Counted from the first letter of the stretch, positions 1-8,664 are shown. The stretch is 64,000 bases of DNA from Chryseobacterium taeanense (GCF_900099685.1 NZ_FNDW01000002.1:62001-126000), one strand, 5' to 3'. Notes: generated from the letters alone by a model not told the origin. Translations and numbers: made by a program.

Positions 1-846
1 TGAGGTCTTGCCTCTGTCTTCCTGATTATATTCCGGGCTTTCTCCTGTGAGGTTTTTGCCGACTTTTCCGGTAGGAATCATTGGCTTTTCGTGGATTTCT
101 ATCACTTCTGCAGTCAGTTTGAAAACATCCCGGTGCATCCCTTTAAGGTAAGTGTCGTTAAAAACATCTGTTCCGAAAAACAAGGTTTCTCCTACCCGGA
201 AATGATTGATTCCTTCGGGAACATTTCCGCTGTCAAGAAGAGGAATCGTTACGGATGACCCCGCACTGATGTATGGAATTTTTTTCTTAAAAGTCTGCTC
301 GGCAATTCTTCGATACCTTACAAGTTGTGTCAGTTTTTCACGGTCGGGCAGAATCCCGTTAAGGCATTTTAGGTTGGTTCCAATTCCGGTAATTTCAATA
401 TTCGGAAGCTTTATCACCTCTGCATAAAATTCAAGCAGAGAATCTGCCATGATGCCTTCGCGCAGTTCGCCCATTTCGATCATAATGACAATCCTGTGGG
501 TTTTGTGCTGTCTGAATGCTTCTTCCGATAATGCTTTTATGGTGTCAAGTTCGGAATTAAAACTTACATCAGCATATTTTACAATGCTTTTGGCGAGACG
601 TTTTGCCGGAGGTTTAATGTAAACAGTTTTGGTTTCTGGCGACAGCTCTTTAATCTTTTTCAGATTACTGAGACGCGAATCGCAGACATCTTTGTCAATA
701 ACTGAAAGCAGGCTCTTCAGAAATGTTTCGTTTCCGCAGAGAAGTTTTGCTACCACCGCCCATTCGATCTGGTGTTTTTCAAAAATGTTATTTAAATGAT
801 TATAATTTTGAGCTAGTTTTTGTGTATTTAATGTAATGTAAGACAT
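1..846 (-). CDS. PLP-dependent alanine/ornithine racemase family protein (3' end cut by window edge)
   Basis: The 282 codons seen here run from an ATG to the left edge without a stop, so the C-terminus is missing. The N-terminus matches fold-III PLP enzymes of the alanine/ornithine racemase family: the segment WAVVAKLLCGNE (about residues 29-40) carries the expected PLP lysine (K34), followed by a TIM-barrel-like pattern with VIMIEMGELREGI near residue 120 and YISAGSSVTIPLL near residue 190. Family members interconvert L and D amino acids in the cytosol; the substrate cannot be read from sequence. The start lies 1 nt after the stop of the upstream acetyltransferase gene, so the two are probably translationally coupled. 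Family assignment is fairly sure; substrate unknown. Confidence 0.8.
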   Translation of the reverse strand, partial: MSYITLNTQKLAQNYNHLNNIFEKHQIEWAVVAKLLCGNETFLKSLLSVIDKDVCDSRLSNLKKIKELSPETKTVYIKPPAKRLAKSIVKYADVSFNSELDTIKALSEEAFRQHKTHRIVIMIEMGELREGIMADSLLEFYAEVIKLPNIEITGIGTNLKCLNGILPDREKLTQLVRYRRIAEQTFKKKIPYISAGSSVTIPLLDSGNVPEGINHFRVGETLFFGTDVFNDTYLKGMHRDVFKLTAEVIEIHEKPMIPTGKVGKNLTGESPEYNQEDRGKTS

Positions 847-847
847 A

Positions 848-1294
848 TTATTTTTTTAATCGCATTTCGATGTATTTGCTTGTGAACCCCATTTTTTCAT
901 AAAGGTGTTTTGCGGGGTTTTCGTTTTCACAGTGGAGTGCGATATCTCCGTCTGTGCTTTCGATCACCTTTTGTAATATTTTCTTTCCGATTCCTTGTCC
1001 TCTTACCGCTTTATCTGTGGCAATATAAACCAGAATGTTTTCCGGAATGTATCCCGTCATACCTGTTTTATTAACCACACATACGCCTCTTAGTTCTCCT
1101 GTAGATTCGTCTGCAGCGGTAACGATGAGGCCGCCGGGCTTATTGTTTTCTCCCAATGCATAGCTTATGGCTTTGGCAATATCTTCCTCGGAATCCCCAT
1201 ATTGTTCAAGATGCTTAAAAAGAAATCCTGTAATCAGGGTGATGTCAATAGTTTGTGTTGAATGTTCTGAGTTGTATATTTTTAATGTTATCAT
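848..1294 (-). CDS. GNAT family N-acetyltransferase
   Basis: A 148-residue protein of the usual single-domain GNAT length. The acetyl-CoA pyrophosphate loop is visible as RGQGIGKK (residues 98-105, pattern RxxGxG), after the beta4 strand ILVYIATDKAV. The C-terminal NENPAKHLYEKMGF (about residues 124-137) is the typical motif B region. It would move an acetyl group from acetyl-CoA to an amine, substrate unknown. It sits 11 nt after the universal stress protein gene and 1 nt before the racemase gene, suggesting a three-gene operon. A role on amino acids next to a racemase is possible but is inference. Confidence 0.85.
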   Translation of the reverse strand: MITLKIYNSEHSTQTIDITLITGFLFKHLEQYGDSEEDIAKAISYALGENNKPGGLIVTAADESTGELRGVCVVNKTGMTGYIPENILVYIATDKAVRGQGIGKKILQKVIESTDGDIALHCENENPAKHLYEKMGFTSKYIEMRLKK

Positions 1295-1305
1295 CTTAAT
1301 TGTTA

Positions 1306-2217
1306 TTAACCCGGAAAGGGCATGGTAATATCATATCCCAATGGCTCTTTGTTGGGTTCTGTAATAAGGTCGCTATCTTTAAAGAATAGTAACGGGACAG
1401 AGGTATTATTAATAATTTGCTTGAAAAAATTCTCGGCAAAGAATGACTTCCAGCTTTCCTCATCCTGATAATTCAGTATAATAAGGTCGAATTCAGCATC
1501 CTTTGAAGCCTTTGAAATTTCTACGGCTTTATCATTGCTTACGACAAAAGAAGCATAGTGTTCTGTGTCGGTACCTTTAAGCGACTCCCTTGTTTTTATA
1601 AAAGCTTTTCTGATTTCGTTGATTTTTTCGTCTCCGGAAACTCCCAATAGGCTTATGAATCCTTTGTTCTTTTCGGCAATAAGTTTAGAAATTGCCAGCT
1701 TTTCATTAAGCTTTTCAAGAACCCGTACCGGAACCAGAATTTTTTCAAAGGTATATTGTTGGGAATTTTCCGGCATCAAAAGAACTGAGCAGTTTGTACC
1801 GGTAAGAATCTGATATGATGAAGACCCCAAAATCAGTTCCCGAATTCCCTGTTTACCGGAAGTTCCTGTAATGACAATATCCACGCCTTCTGACTGAATA
1901 ATTTTATTGATACTGTTGATTATAGTATCATTTCCGATAGCAGTCAGAAAAGTAACATCACTATAGGATTCCTGAAGAGAAAGTTTCATTCTTTCAAGGC
2001 TGTTTTCTGCCTCTTTGTAATGTTTGCTTACGGTTTCTTCCCCTACTACCTGTCTTCCTGTTCTGTCAATAATAAAAAAATTAGTGAAGTTATGGAAAAG
2101 GATAATACGTGCATGATGCCGTCTTGCCATGTGTATGGCAAGTATTGTTGCACTATCAGCTTTTTGAGTAAAGTCTATAGCGACGAGTATTGTTTTAATT
2201 TTTGCAAGTTTTTCCAT
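1306..2217 (-). CDS. universal stress protein (tandem UspA domains)
   Basis: A 303-residue protein starting MEKLAKIKTILVAIDFT, the classic first strand of UspA. The first domain (about 1-150) ends with an intact ATP-binding motif G-x2-G-x9-G-S at residues 118-132 (GTSGKQGIRELILGS). A second, more diverged UspA-like domain follows (about 158-290) and lacks that motif, a common arrangement in two-domain Bacteroidota Usps. An in-frame GTG 54 nt upstream would give a longer product, but the ATG is preferred because it begins the domain and a TAnnTTTG promoter box lies 20 nt before it. Expected to be a cytosolic stress-response protein; first gene of the usp-GNAT-racemase set. Confidence 0.88.
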   Translation of the reverse strand: MEKLAKIKTILVAIDFTQKADSATILAIHMARRHHARIILFHNFTNFFIIDRTGRQVVGEETVSKHYKEAENSLERMKLSLQESYSDVTFLTAIGNDTIINSINKIIQSEGVDIVITGTSGKQGIRELILGSSSYQILTGTNCSVLLMPENSQQYTFEKILVPVRVLEKLNEKLAISKLIAEKNKGFISLLGVSGDEKINEIRKAFIKTRESLKGTDTEHYASFVVSNDKAVEISKASKDAEFDLIILNYQDEESWKSFFAENFFKQIINNTSVPLLFFKDSDLITEPNKEPLGYDITMPFPG

Positions 2218-2236
2218 ATCATTGTGATTGCGAGTA

Positions 2237-2244
2237 CAAAGGTA
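2237..2244 (-). promoter_or_regulatory. Bacteroidota -7 box (TACCTTTG) for the usp operon
   Basis: On the minus strand the sequence TACCTTTG matches the TAnnTTTG -7 consensus of Bacteroidota and lies 20 nt before the ATG of the universal stress protein. No TTG lies at the ideal 17-23 nt spacing upstream, so only the -7 part is supported. Confidence 0.45.
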
Positions 2245-2716
2245 CAGACAACAATATTCAGACCATGTCACAAATTATCGGGTTTATGGTATATTTTACT
2301 TGTTATATTGGTGAATTCTGCTATTAAGAATAAAACATAATATTTTATGTTTGGGAAATAAAATCACAATAGTCTCAATAAAAATTAAAGAAAGTAATGT
2401 TATTTTTAGATTGAAGTTTTTAATGATAATGAAATTATTTTAGAATTTATTTTTTTGTTTTTTCTCTCGTTCGATTTCTATTTAGTAAAGCTGAAGTAAA
2501 TTTTTTTTGATTTTTTATTAAATCATAAAAAAATGGAGTTATTATTTGATGAATAATTTATTTATGGTTTGTGTCTTGTTTTTAAATTTTTGATTTTTAA
2601 GTGTTTATGTATTTTGTTTTAATTTAAATATTATATTTTATTTATTCAATTCAAGTTTTAAAAATTAGAGTAATCATCTGATAGTAAATATTTTCACTGT
2701 ATATTTTTATTTCTTA

Positions 2717-2748
2717 TTGCATTTGTATTTAAATTTTTAGTACTTTTG
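2717..2748 (+). promoter_or_regulatory. candidate promoter TTG-N21-TACTTTTG
   Basis: TTG (2717-2719) and TACTTTTG (2741-2748) are separated by 21 nt, which fits the Bacteroidota -33/-7 consensus. It would give a leader of about 135 nt for the lipoprotein gene starting at 2889. Confidence 0.4.
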
Positions 2749-2888
2749 ATATCAATACGCGGTGATATAAGATCTCTACTGAGAATTTTTTACCGTGATT
2801 TTGTATGAGAAATGAAGTAATTTTTATATTTTTACTATTCTGAATTTAAGTTAAATGTCTTATCTTTAGATATTAAAAATTATTTATT

Positions 2889-3209
2889 ATGAATATAAAA
2901 CTATTATTATCAGGAGTCTTACTATTATCACTTTTAGCGGCTTGTTCTGATAGAAATGATGAGTTGCCCTCGTCACCCGCTGAGCAAAGTAAAGTTTCCG
3001 TTTTTTCTAAAAATTCAAAAGAAAGTACGGAGGAGACAGCTAAAACAGAAACAGACAAAATAGTAGATGATTCACTGAAAACCAAGGAAATTATTAATGC
3101 AACACAACAAGGAATCCCAACAGTCAACCCAGACGGAACCACAACGCAGCAGGTTGCAGAAGACACAGGCGAGACAATCGACCCTACAAAACCGGATCGG
3201 CCTAAGTAA
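2889..3209 (+). CDS. small secreted lipoprotein of unknown function
   Basis: A 106-residue protein with a type II signal peptide: MNIKLLLSGVLLLSLLAAC, lipobox LAAC with Cys19. The mature part is short, hydrophilic and rich in Lys, Glu, Ser and Thr (residues 20-106), probably disordered, ending DPTKPDRPK. The sorting residues after Cys are SDRN. No known domain was recognised. Its last third overlaps the N-terminal part of the next ORF in another frame, an unusually long overlap (see that entry). It likely forms an operon with the next two genes. Confidence 0.75.
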   Translation: MNIKLLLSGVLLLSLLAACSDRNDELPSSPAEQSKVSVFSKNSKESTEETAKTETDKIVDDSLKTKEIINATQQGIPTVNPDGTTTQQVAEDTGETIDPTKPDRPK

Positions 3210-3681
3210 GCTGATTATTGAGATATCAGCATCTGCTTTTGTGGTTATTGCGGCTATATTACCATTTCTGAATAATATTGTCGGATATTTTATTGATGTA
3301 AATGTGCAACTGCAAAATAATGCCGGCGAAAGAAGGCTGGATCTTGATTCTGCAATTTACTTTTTATCAATACCGGTTTGTATGATACTACTGGCGTTGG
3401 GCGGTTTGTTCAAAGCCAACAGATTTACATTTTACGCAGCTTTAATATCAGGATATTTTCACTTAAGTACTTATGTGAAATTTGTTTTTTTCAATGAGAA
3501 TAAGATTTCGGCGATTGCAGATATGGCCATCGTATCTCTGCTGATTGTAATTATTGTCTTGGTTTTTATGTTGGATAGTTATTACCGGAAGATTTATCTT
3601 CTGGATAAATTTAACAACAGCACGTTAGAGAGATTTTCTTCCATATTATTTAAACGAGTAGGAAAACATGAGCAGTCATAG
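3097..3681 (+). CDS. predicted multi-pass membrane protein, start uncertain
   Basis: Hydrophobic protein with about four membrane segments (LIIEISASAFVVIAAILPF, SAIYFLSIPVCMILLALGG, FTFYAALISGYFHLSTYV, ADMAIVSLLIVIIVLVFML). The ATG at 3097 gives 194 residues, but its first 35 residues are hydrophilic and read in the other frame of the lipoprotein gene, a 113-nt overlap. An AAGGAAA stretch lies about 9 nt before this ATG. The next in-frame ATG is inside the second membrane segment, so the alternatives are a non-ATG start near 3200 or translational coupling with the lipoprotein stop. Function unknown. Its stop overlaps the next gene by 14 nt. Confidence 0.6.
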   Translation: MQHNKESQQSTQTEPQRSRLQKTQARQSTLQNRIGLSKLIIEISASAFVVIAAILPFLNNIVGYFIDVNVQLQNNAGERRLDLDSAIYFLSIPVCMILLALGGLFKANRFTFYAALISGYFHLSTYVKFVFFNENKISAIADMAIVSLLIVIIVLVFMLDSYYRKIYLLDKFNNSTLERFSSILFKRVGKHEQS

Positions 3682-3925
3682 AGAAAGATTAAAGATTCTT
3701 GTTGCTCTCTCGGATAAATTGTGGGAAGATTACGACAATACAGTAATATCTGAGGAGGAATACATAAGAAAAATGAATTTAGTAAAAAAAGAAATCAACA
3801 ACGGTTTTATTAAAACCCTTGAGGAACTGGAAGTTTTTACTAGTGAGCTTGGTTATTTAGTCATGTCTGTGCCGACAAAAAGTTTTATGTACGGTTCGGA
3901 GAAGATTATAGTTAATAAGAACTGA
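3668..3925 (+). CDS. small hypothetical protein, 85 aa
   Basis: A short soluble, charged protein, mostly predicted helical (KLWEDYDNTVISEEEYIRKM), with no signal peptide and no recognised domain. It begins inside the end of the membrane-protein gene (14-nt overlap), so the two are almost certainly co-translated. It ends 1 nt before the stop of the convergent HTH gene. Function unknown. Confidence 0.6.
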   Translation: MSSHRERLKILVALSDKLWEDYDNTVISEEEYIRKMNLVKKEINNGFIKTLEELEVFTSELGYLVMSVPTKSFMYGSEKIIVNKN

Positions 3926-3926
3926 T

Positions 3927-4394
3927 TTATTCGGCGGATAATTTTGTTGCCAGAAGTATTTCATTTAAGATTTTATTTTGTTCTGAAATAGCTTTACTGT
4001 ATTTCTTTTCAATTTTATTGATCTGGCTTTGTAAAAACATTAAACTTTTGTCCTGAGTATTATACTGGGCAAAAAGATTTGCAAGCAGATCACCAATTTT
4101 ATCATTAATATCACTATTATAAAGATCACCAGACTGGTGGTCTTTTTCCTTTTGTACTACCATATTGTTTTCCAATTCGCCTTCACCTGTAATCAGCCAC
4201 ATCAGGTTATCGTTTAGATCAGGATATACTTTCAGAATCTTTGCAAGTTTATCTACTCCCAAATCACTTTTAAGACCCACACCTTTGAAATTGGACGCTG
4301 CGATACCTGTTTCTCTGTAAAAAGATTCCTTTTTAATATTGTTTTTTTCCAGGAAAATTAAAATTCTTTCTTTTGTGGTCTGAATTTTGTCCAT
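3927..4394 (-). CDS. HTH-type (phage-repressor-like) transcriptional regulator
   Basis: A 155-residue protein. The N-terminal 70 residues (TTKERILIFLEKNNIKKESF, then YRETGIAASNFKG and MWLITGEGELEN) follow the Bacteroidota version of the lambda-repressor-type HTH, in which the recognition part is followed by a short W-L-x-T-G-E-G turn. The remaining 80 residues form a helical, coiled-coil-like tail (FLQSQINKIEKKYSKAISEQ) that may oligomerise. It is divergent from two DUF6876-like genes, with a 17-bp dyad in the 73-bp space between them. A repressor of that pair and of itself is the natural inference. Confidence 0.75.
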   Translation of the reverse strand: MDKIQTTKERILIFLEKNNIKKESFYRETGIAASNFKGVGLKSDLGVDKLAKILKVYPDLNDNLMWLITGEGELENNMVVQKEKDHQSGDLYNSDINDKIGDLLANLFAQYNTQDKSLMFLQSQINKIEKKYSKAISEQNKILNEILLATKLSAE

Positions 4395-4423
4395 AATTAT
4401 TTTTTATTAGTCGGAATTTAGTC

Positions 4424-4440
4424 TATATTTGTCAAAGATA
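4424..4440. promoter_or_regulatory. back-to-back -7 boxes forming a dyad, candidate operator
   Basis: TATATTTG on the plus strand (4424-4431) and TATCTTTG on the minus strand (4433-4440) are both TAnnTTTG boxes. They face away from each other's gene with 1 nt between them, forming an inverted repeat with 7 of 8 matching positions. The site lies between the HTH gene and the DUF6876-like genes, so one bound dimer could cover both promoters. Confidence 0.45.
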
Positions 4441-4467
4441 AAACAAAATTATAGAATAATAACATAA

Positions 4468-4896
4468 ATGAAAAATTATATTCAATCTGCCAATGACTAT
4501 TATAGTCATTTTGTGCAGCCTAAAGATTTTGTTGAGTTTGCATCAGGGTATTTACTTTCGGAAGGTATTTGCAGAATCGCAGAAGAAGAGCAATGTTTCT
4601 GGCTAATACAGATTATTTGTTTTCAGCCGAAAATGTCTGGAGATCATTTTTTTGAATCCTGGATTTTCAAAAGGGCAGAAGGTTTAGAATATATTCTTCA
4701 GGCTAAAGATTATGACAGCAATATCATTTTTGAAGAATCTTTCCCGTCACCGGATTTTTTCTTTAGTGAAATTATTATCTGGAAAGTGGGCAATTATCTA
4801 CTGCTGCCAAGCGAATATGATGAATTTGTAAAAATGATAAGTGATAAAACAGATAGGTCTTATTGCTTAAATAACGATAATATAAAAAATAATTAA
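4468..4896 (+). CDS. DUF6876-like protein, copy 1
   Basis: A 142-residue soluble protein. Its order of motifs resembles DUF6876: FASGYLLSEG, then EEEQCFWLIQIICFQ (family pattern AYWLxDAIxSxQ), then SWIFKRAEG, a middle stretch of D/E and hydrophobics, and a final NYLLLPSEYDEF (family ending LLLPSEY). DUF6876 proteins are small and uncharacterised, and to my knowledge occur in accessory DNA of Bacteroidota. Copy 2 follows after 1 nt. Family call is by pattern memory, moderately sure. Confidence 0.6.
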   Translation: MKNYIQSANDYYSHFVQPKDFVEFASGYLLSEGICRIAEEEQCFWLIQIICFQPKMSGDHFFESWIFKRAEGLEYILQAKDYDSNIIFEESFPSPDFFFSEIIIWKVGNYLLLPSEYDEFVKMISDKTDRSYCLNNDNIKNN

Positions 4897-4897
4897 A

Positions 4898-5305
4898 ATG
4901 GAAAAAACACTTATTAAAAAAACTAATTTCATGAGAATTAAACGTGCAAAGAAAAGAAATTCTGCCAATACATTATATGATATGTATAAATCAGTAGAAG
5001 ATGTGTATGACTTCAAAGCAGGTTACCATATTTCTCAAGGAGTTTTTGATCTGACTAATGGTGAAGACTGCGATTGGTTATTAGAGCTTATTGTTCAGGA
5101 ACAATCTAGACTGAACACTGAAGTGCAGAACTGGCATCTTAAGAGAATTGAAGGAGAAAATTTTGCACTGTACTGCACCAACGAAAACGGAGAAATTCTT
5201 TCAGAAGTACAGGATATTTCTCTTCGTTTTTATTTCGATGATCTCTATCTGTTGGTGAAGAAAAATTTGATATGCCTTCCGATCGAATCGAATATATATT
5301 CATAA
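4898..5305 (+). CDS. DUF6876-like protein, copy 2
   Basis: A 135-residue paralogue of the preceding protein with the same motif order: GYHISQGVFDLTNGEDCDWL, LELIVQEQSRL, NWHLKRIEGENF, and the degenerate ending NLICLPIES. It has an extra basic N-terminal tail (RIKRAKKRN) of about 45 residues before the shared domain. The two copies share the pattern but are clearly diverged, so this is an old duplication. The 1-nt spacing implies co-translation with copy 1. Function unknown. Confidence 0.55.
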   Translation: MEKTLIKKTNFMRIKRAKKRNSANTLYDMYKSVEDVYDFKAGYHISQGVFDLTNGEDCDWLLELIVQEQSRLNTEVQNWHLKRIEGENFALYCTNENGEILSEVQDISLRFYFDDLYLLVKKNLICLPIESNIYS

Positions 5306-5381
5306 ATCTTTCATCAATACCTATATCGGTTTCATATATTGATATAAAACAACAGATGGTGGATAAAAATGATTGTACCGA

Positions 5382-6188
5382 TTACTGAATAACGGCCGAC
5401 ATTTTTCTTACCGTATGAGCAGAAAAATATCCCAGTGCACCATTGCTGATATTGCTTGGTGGGTTTGCCGGTGTAATGCCACCACCAGCGCCTGTATCTG
5501 AAATCTCAAGAAGCGCAGAATAGAAAGTGTAGACACTCTCATCTATACATTGCATTTCTACATTGATGGTATCTCCGGCGACAACTTTTATATCATCCGG
5601 GTCAGTGTCATCGTTTGGTAATAGAAGGGGTCTCTGATTAGGCAGCCCATTATTAACATTATCAGAAAATTCTGAAAAAAACTTTTTTGGATTATTATTG
5701 ACTGTAAAACTAAAAAGGTAGCGGTTTCCCAAAGCTGGCGGATCAACAAAAACAGGTAAAAGGGTATAAGTTGTTTCTCCTCCTACGGAAAAAGAGTCCT
5801 GTTGGAGATCATTAAAATCAACAGGTTGAGGCATTGTACTTTTAGCGAGATATTCTTTTCCCTCCGCATTTATTCTGAGGGTGTAGGTTCTTCCCGGTTC
5901 ACCAGTAAATGTAGATGCACGGTAATTTCCATTTCCAATGTACTGAAGAGTTTCGGTATGTCCCAGATCGTCACTAATGACAACCTGAGCATTTTCTACT
6001 GCAGGATACTGATTGGTTGATGTGAACGCAACAGATTTTGTAATCCTAACAAAATATGGTTCTGACTGATCGGTAATATTGGCTTCAATCACGATTTGTC
6101 CGCTTTCATCCTCAATATCCAGGTCAATTTCTTTTTTACAGGAATGTAATGTGATGAATGATAATATAATGAGAAATATATTTTTCAT
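5382..6188 (-). CDS. DUF4249 domain-containing lipoprotein
   Basis: A 268-residue lipoprotein with signal peptide MKNIFLIILSFITLHSC (lipobox LHSC, Cys17) followed by KKEIDLD, the typical opening of DUF4249 proteins. The core shows IVIEANITDQSEPYFVRITK and a VENAQVVISDD Ig-like strand pattern, both typical of the family. These lipoproteins are encoded right after TonB-dependent receptors in Bacteroidota and are thought to act as surface or periplasmic partners; here the spacing to the receptor stop is 2 nt. Substrate unknown. Confidence 0.85.
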   Translation of the reverse strand: MKNIFLIILSFITLHSCKKEIDLDIEDESGQIVIEANITDQSEPYFVRITKSVAFTSTNQYPAVENAQVVISDDLGHTETLQYIGNGNYRASTFTGEPGRTYTLRINAEGKEYLAKSTMPQPVDFNDLQQDSFSVGGETTYTLLPVFVDPPALGNRYLFSFTVNNNPKKFFSEFSDNVNNGLPNQRPLLLPNDDTDPDDIKVVAGDTINVEMQCIDESVYTFYSALLEISDTGAGGGITPANPPSNISNGALGYFSAHTVRKMSAVIQ

Positions 6189-6190
6189 GA

Positions 6191-8521
6191 TTAAAATTTA
6201 AAATTATAAGTGATATTAGGAACCCAACGAAACAAAGAAGTCTGTATAGCTCTTGTCGTTCCGGGCTTATTAGGATTGTCTTCAAAGGTTATGGTATAAG
6301 CATTTTCACGGCCGTATATATTATAAACTCCAAATGACCATGAGCCTTTAAACCTTTTATTATTCACCGGTTCATAAGTAGCATTAAGATCCATTCTGTG
6401 ATAAGCCGGCATTCTGTCAGCATTCCTGCTGCTGTATTGAAAAACAGTTTGTCCGTTAAGTTCATATTTTCCTGTAGGAAAAGTAACAGCATTACCGGTG
6501 CTATAAAGAAACAACCCGGAAAAAGACCATTTCGGATTAAGCTGATACGTTGCCACGATAGAAAGATCATGTGTCTTATCCATTCGGGCATTATACCATT
6601 TATTATTGTTGATGCCGTCGATTTTCCTTTCCGTTTTAGATAAAGTATAAGAAATCCAGCCTGTAAGTTTTCCGCTTTTCTTTTTGGCGATAATTTCAAG
6701 TCCGTACGCTCTTCCTTTACCAAAAAGAAGTTCGCTTTCAACATCGGCAGCAGTATCAAAAGTAATCTGTGCACCATTTTTATAATCAATCTGATGTTGC
6801 ATGAATTTATAATAAACCTCTGCATTCAGCTCATAATTATTATTGCTGAAATTCCTGCTGTAGCCTGCACTTATCTGGTCTGCAATCTCAGGCTTCACCA
6901 TAAAGCTGCTTCCTATCCATTGGTCTGTAGGATTTCCGCTTCCGCTGTTGCTCAGCAAATGAAGATTCTGTGTATTTCGGGAATACCCTCCTTTAATGCT
7001 GCTGACTTCGTTAAGGCGGTAATTTGCAGTGATTCTGGGTTCAAGATTTACGTATGTTTTTCCGAATTTCCCTTTTTCAATATATTCAGAATCCGTAATA
7101 ATTCCATTTTCATATGTGTTAAAAGTATCGCCTCCTAAAACGCTGAACATTGAAAGTCTCACACCATAATTTACCGTAAGATTTTCTGTCATCTTATAAT
7201 CGTCGTTGATGTAGAACGCATTTTCCCACGAATATCTTGGATTTCTTGGAAAGCTGCTCACACTCGTTCCGGAAGCGCTGCTAGGGGTAATTGTATGATA
7301 AATTGACTGAAGACCAAACTTTACGGAATGTTTATTCCCTGCAAACCAGGTAAAATCCTGCTTGAGATTCCAGTCTTCAATCTTGGAAGACAACCCAAAA
7401 GTATTATTGTTACTGCTTAAACTTACATTATAGTTGTAATTACTATAGATAAAAGAGGTATTGGAAAACAGCTTGCTGCTGATGATGCTGTTCCATCGAA
7501 GAGTTGCTGTGGTATTTCCCCAATCCGTTGAAAAGGTATCACCTAATCCCAGGACATCTCTACCAAAATATCCGGATAAGTAAAGCCTGTTGTTCTCATT
7601 GATCTGATAATTGGCTTTTAAATTTAAATCATAAAAATACAGTTTACTGTCTTTAAAATCATCCGTGCCTTTTAAAAAAACATCAGCATAAGTTCTTCTT
7701 CCTGATACGATAAACGAAGATTTTTCTTTTTGAATGGGTCCTTCTACACTCAATCTGCTACTAATAAGTCCGATTCCACCATTTACATTATAATCTTTAT
7801 TGTTTCCGTCTTTCATTTTAACATCCAGTACAGAAGACAGTCGGCCTCCATATTGAGACGGACTGTTTCCTTTAATGATGCTGGCGTCTTTCAGTGCATC
7901 ACTGTTAAAAGTGCTGAAAAAACCAAGTAAATGAGACGCATTGTAAACCGCTGCTTCATCAAGTAAAATAAGATTCTGATCTGTTGCCCCGCCCCGCACG
8001 CTGAAGCCGCTGCTGCCTTCACCATTACTTTTGATTCCGGGTAAAAGCTGAATGGTTTTCATAATATCTTTTTCACCAAAAAGAACCGGCAGTTTTTCGA
8101 TATTTTTTATGCTTAATGTTTCTGTACCCATTTGGGCAGAGGTCAGGTTTTTGTCCTTTTTTACACCCGAAATCACCACTTCATCAATTTTTGCTGTTCT
8201 TTCCTCCTCCGGGCTTAGCTGGAGATCCAGTTTTACGTCGTCCTCAACTACAACCATCTGCTTAAAGTTTTTAAAGCCTGCATTTGATATGATTACATGA
8301 TAATTGCCTTTTGGAAGAGACAGTGAGTAGAAGCCGTAATCGTTAGAAACAACAGAAATTGACGGATCTTCCGCTACTTTTACGGTAACACCGATCACTA
8401 ATTCACCGTTTTTTATATCTTTCACCGAGCCGCTTACCGAATATTTCTGTTGTGCGAAAGCAACCATACTGAAACAAATTGCTGCTGCTGAAGTGGCTGT
8501 TTTCAAAGATAATATCTGCAT
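6191..8521 (-). CDS. TonB-dependent outer-membrane receptor
   Basis: 776 residues: signal peptide to about residue 23 (ending AFAQQ), a carboxypeptidase-regulatory-like domain (about 25-110, SGSVKDIKNGELVIGVTVKV), a plug domain (about 120-240, with SNGEGSSGFSVRGGATDQN and the strand LILLDEAAVYNASHL), and a 22-strand-type barrel ending in PNITYNFKF, a C-terminal beta-signal with terminal Phe. It imports an unknown ligand across the outer membrane using TonB energy. It is followed by the DUF4249 gene at 2 nt, the standard pair. Length and architecture fit receptors of the DUF4249-linked type rather than SusC. Confidence 0.92.
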   Translation of the reverse strand: MQILSLKTATSAAAICFSMVAFAQQKYSVSGSVKDIKNGELVIGVTVKVAEDPSISVVSNDYGFYSLSLPKGNYHVIISNAGFKNFKQMVVVEDDVKLDLQLSPEEERTAKIDEVVISGVKKDKNLTSAQMGTETLSIKNIEKLPVLFGEKDIMKTIQLLPGIKSNGEGSSGFSVRGGATDQNLILLDEAAVYNASHLLGFFSTFNSDALKDASIIKGNSPSQYGGRLSSVLDVKMKDGNNKDYNVNGGIGLISSRLSVEGPIQKEKSSFIVSGRRTYADVFLKGTDDFKDSKLYFYDLNLKANYQINENNRLYLSGYFGRDVLGLGDTFSTDWGNTTATLRWNSIISSKLFSNTSFIYSNYNYNVSLSSNNNTFGLSSKIEDWNLKQDFTWFAGNKHSVKFGLQSIYHTITPSSASGTSVSSFPRNPRYSWENAFYINDDYKMTENLTVNYGVRLSMFSVLGGDTFNTYENGIITDSEYIEKGKFGKTYVNLEPRITANYRLNEVSSIKGGYSRNTQNLHLLSNSGSGNPTDQWIGSSFMVKPEIADQISAGYSRNFSNNNYELNAEVYYKFMQHQIDYKNGAQITFDTAADVESELLFGKGRAYGLEIIAKKKSGKLTGWISYTLSKTERKIDGINNNKWYNARMDKTHDLSIVATYQLNPKWSFSGLFLYSTGNAVTFPTGKYELNGQTVFQYSSRNADRMPAYHRMDLNATYEPVNNKRFKGSWSFGVYNIYGRENAYTITFEDNPNKPGTTRAIQTSLFRWVPNITYNFKF

Positions 8522-8664
8522 ATGGTCGAATTGATTATTATAGTTTTTTGAAAAAGATTAATCCGGCACCAAAATACGCTTTATAAATATAGATTACAAA
8601 TGATTAATTGCTTGGAAATAATTTTTTTCTGTTAATAATAGCTCAATTCCAGCGGATCTGATGA

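Larger units (their letters stand above)
2218..2888. other. 671-bp AT-rich intergenic region
   Basis: Very AT-rich spacer between the divergent usp gene and the lipoprotein gene. It holds a promoter box for each direction (separate entries). No credible ORF with a start and coding-like composition was seen, and no tRNA or strong terminator hairpin. Confidence 0.6.

Noticed and set aside
34-850. Plus-strand ORFs opposite the racemase gene
   Set aside because: The minus strand is open for all 282 codons with a clear enzyme family, so the plus-strand frames are shadows.
2218-2271. GTG start giving an 18-residue longer universal stress protein
   Set aside because: The extension is Cys-rich and unlike the UspA N-terminus, and a -7 promoter box lies inside it.
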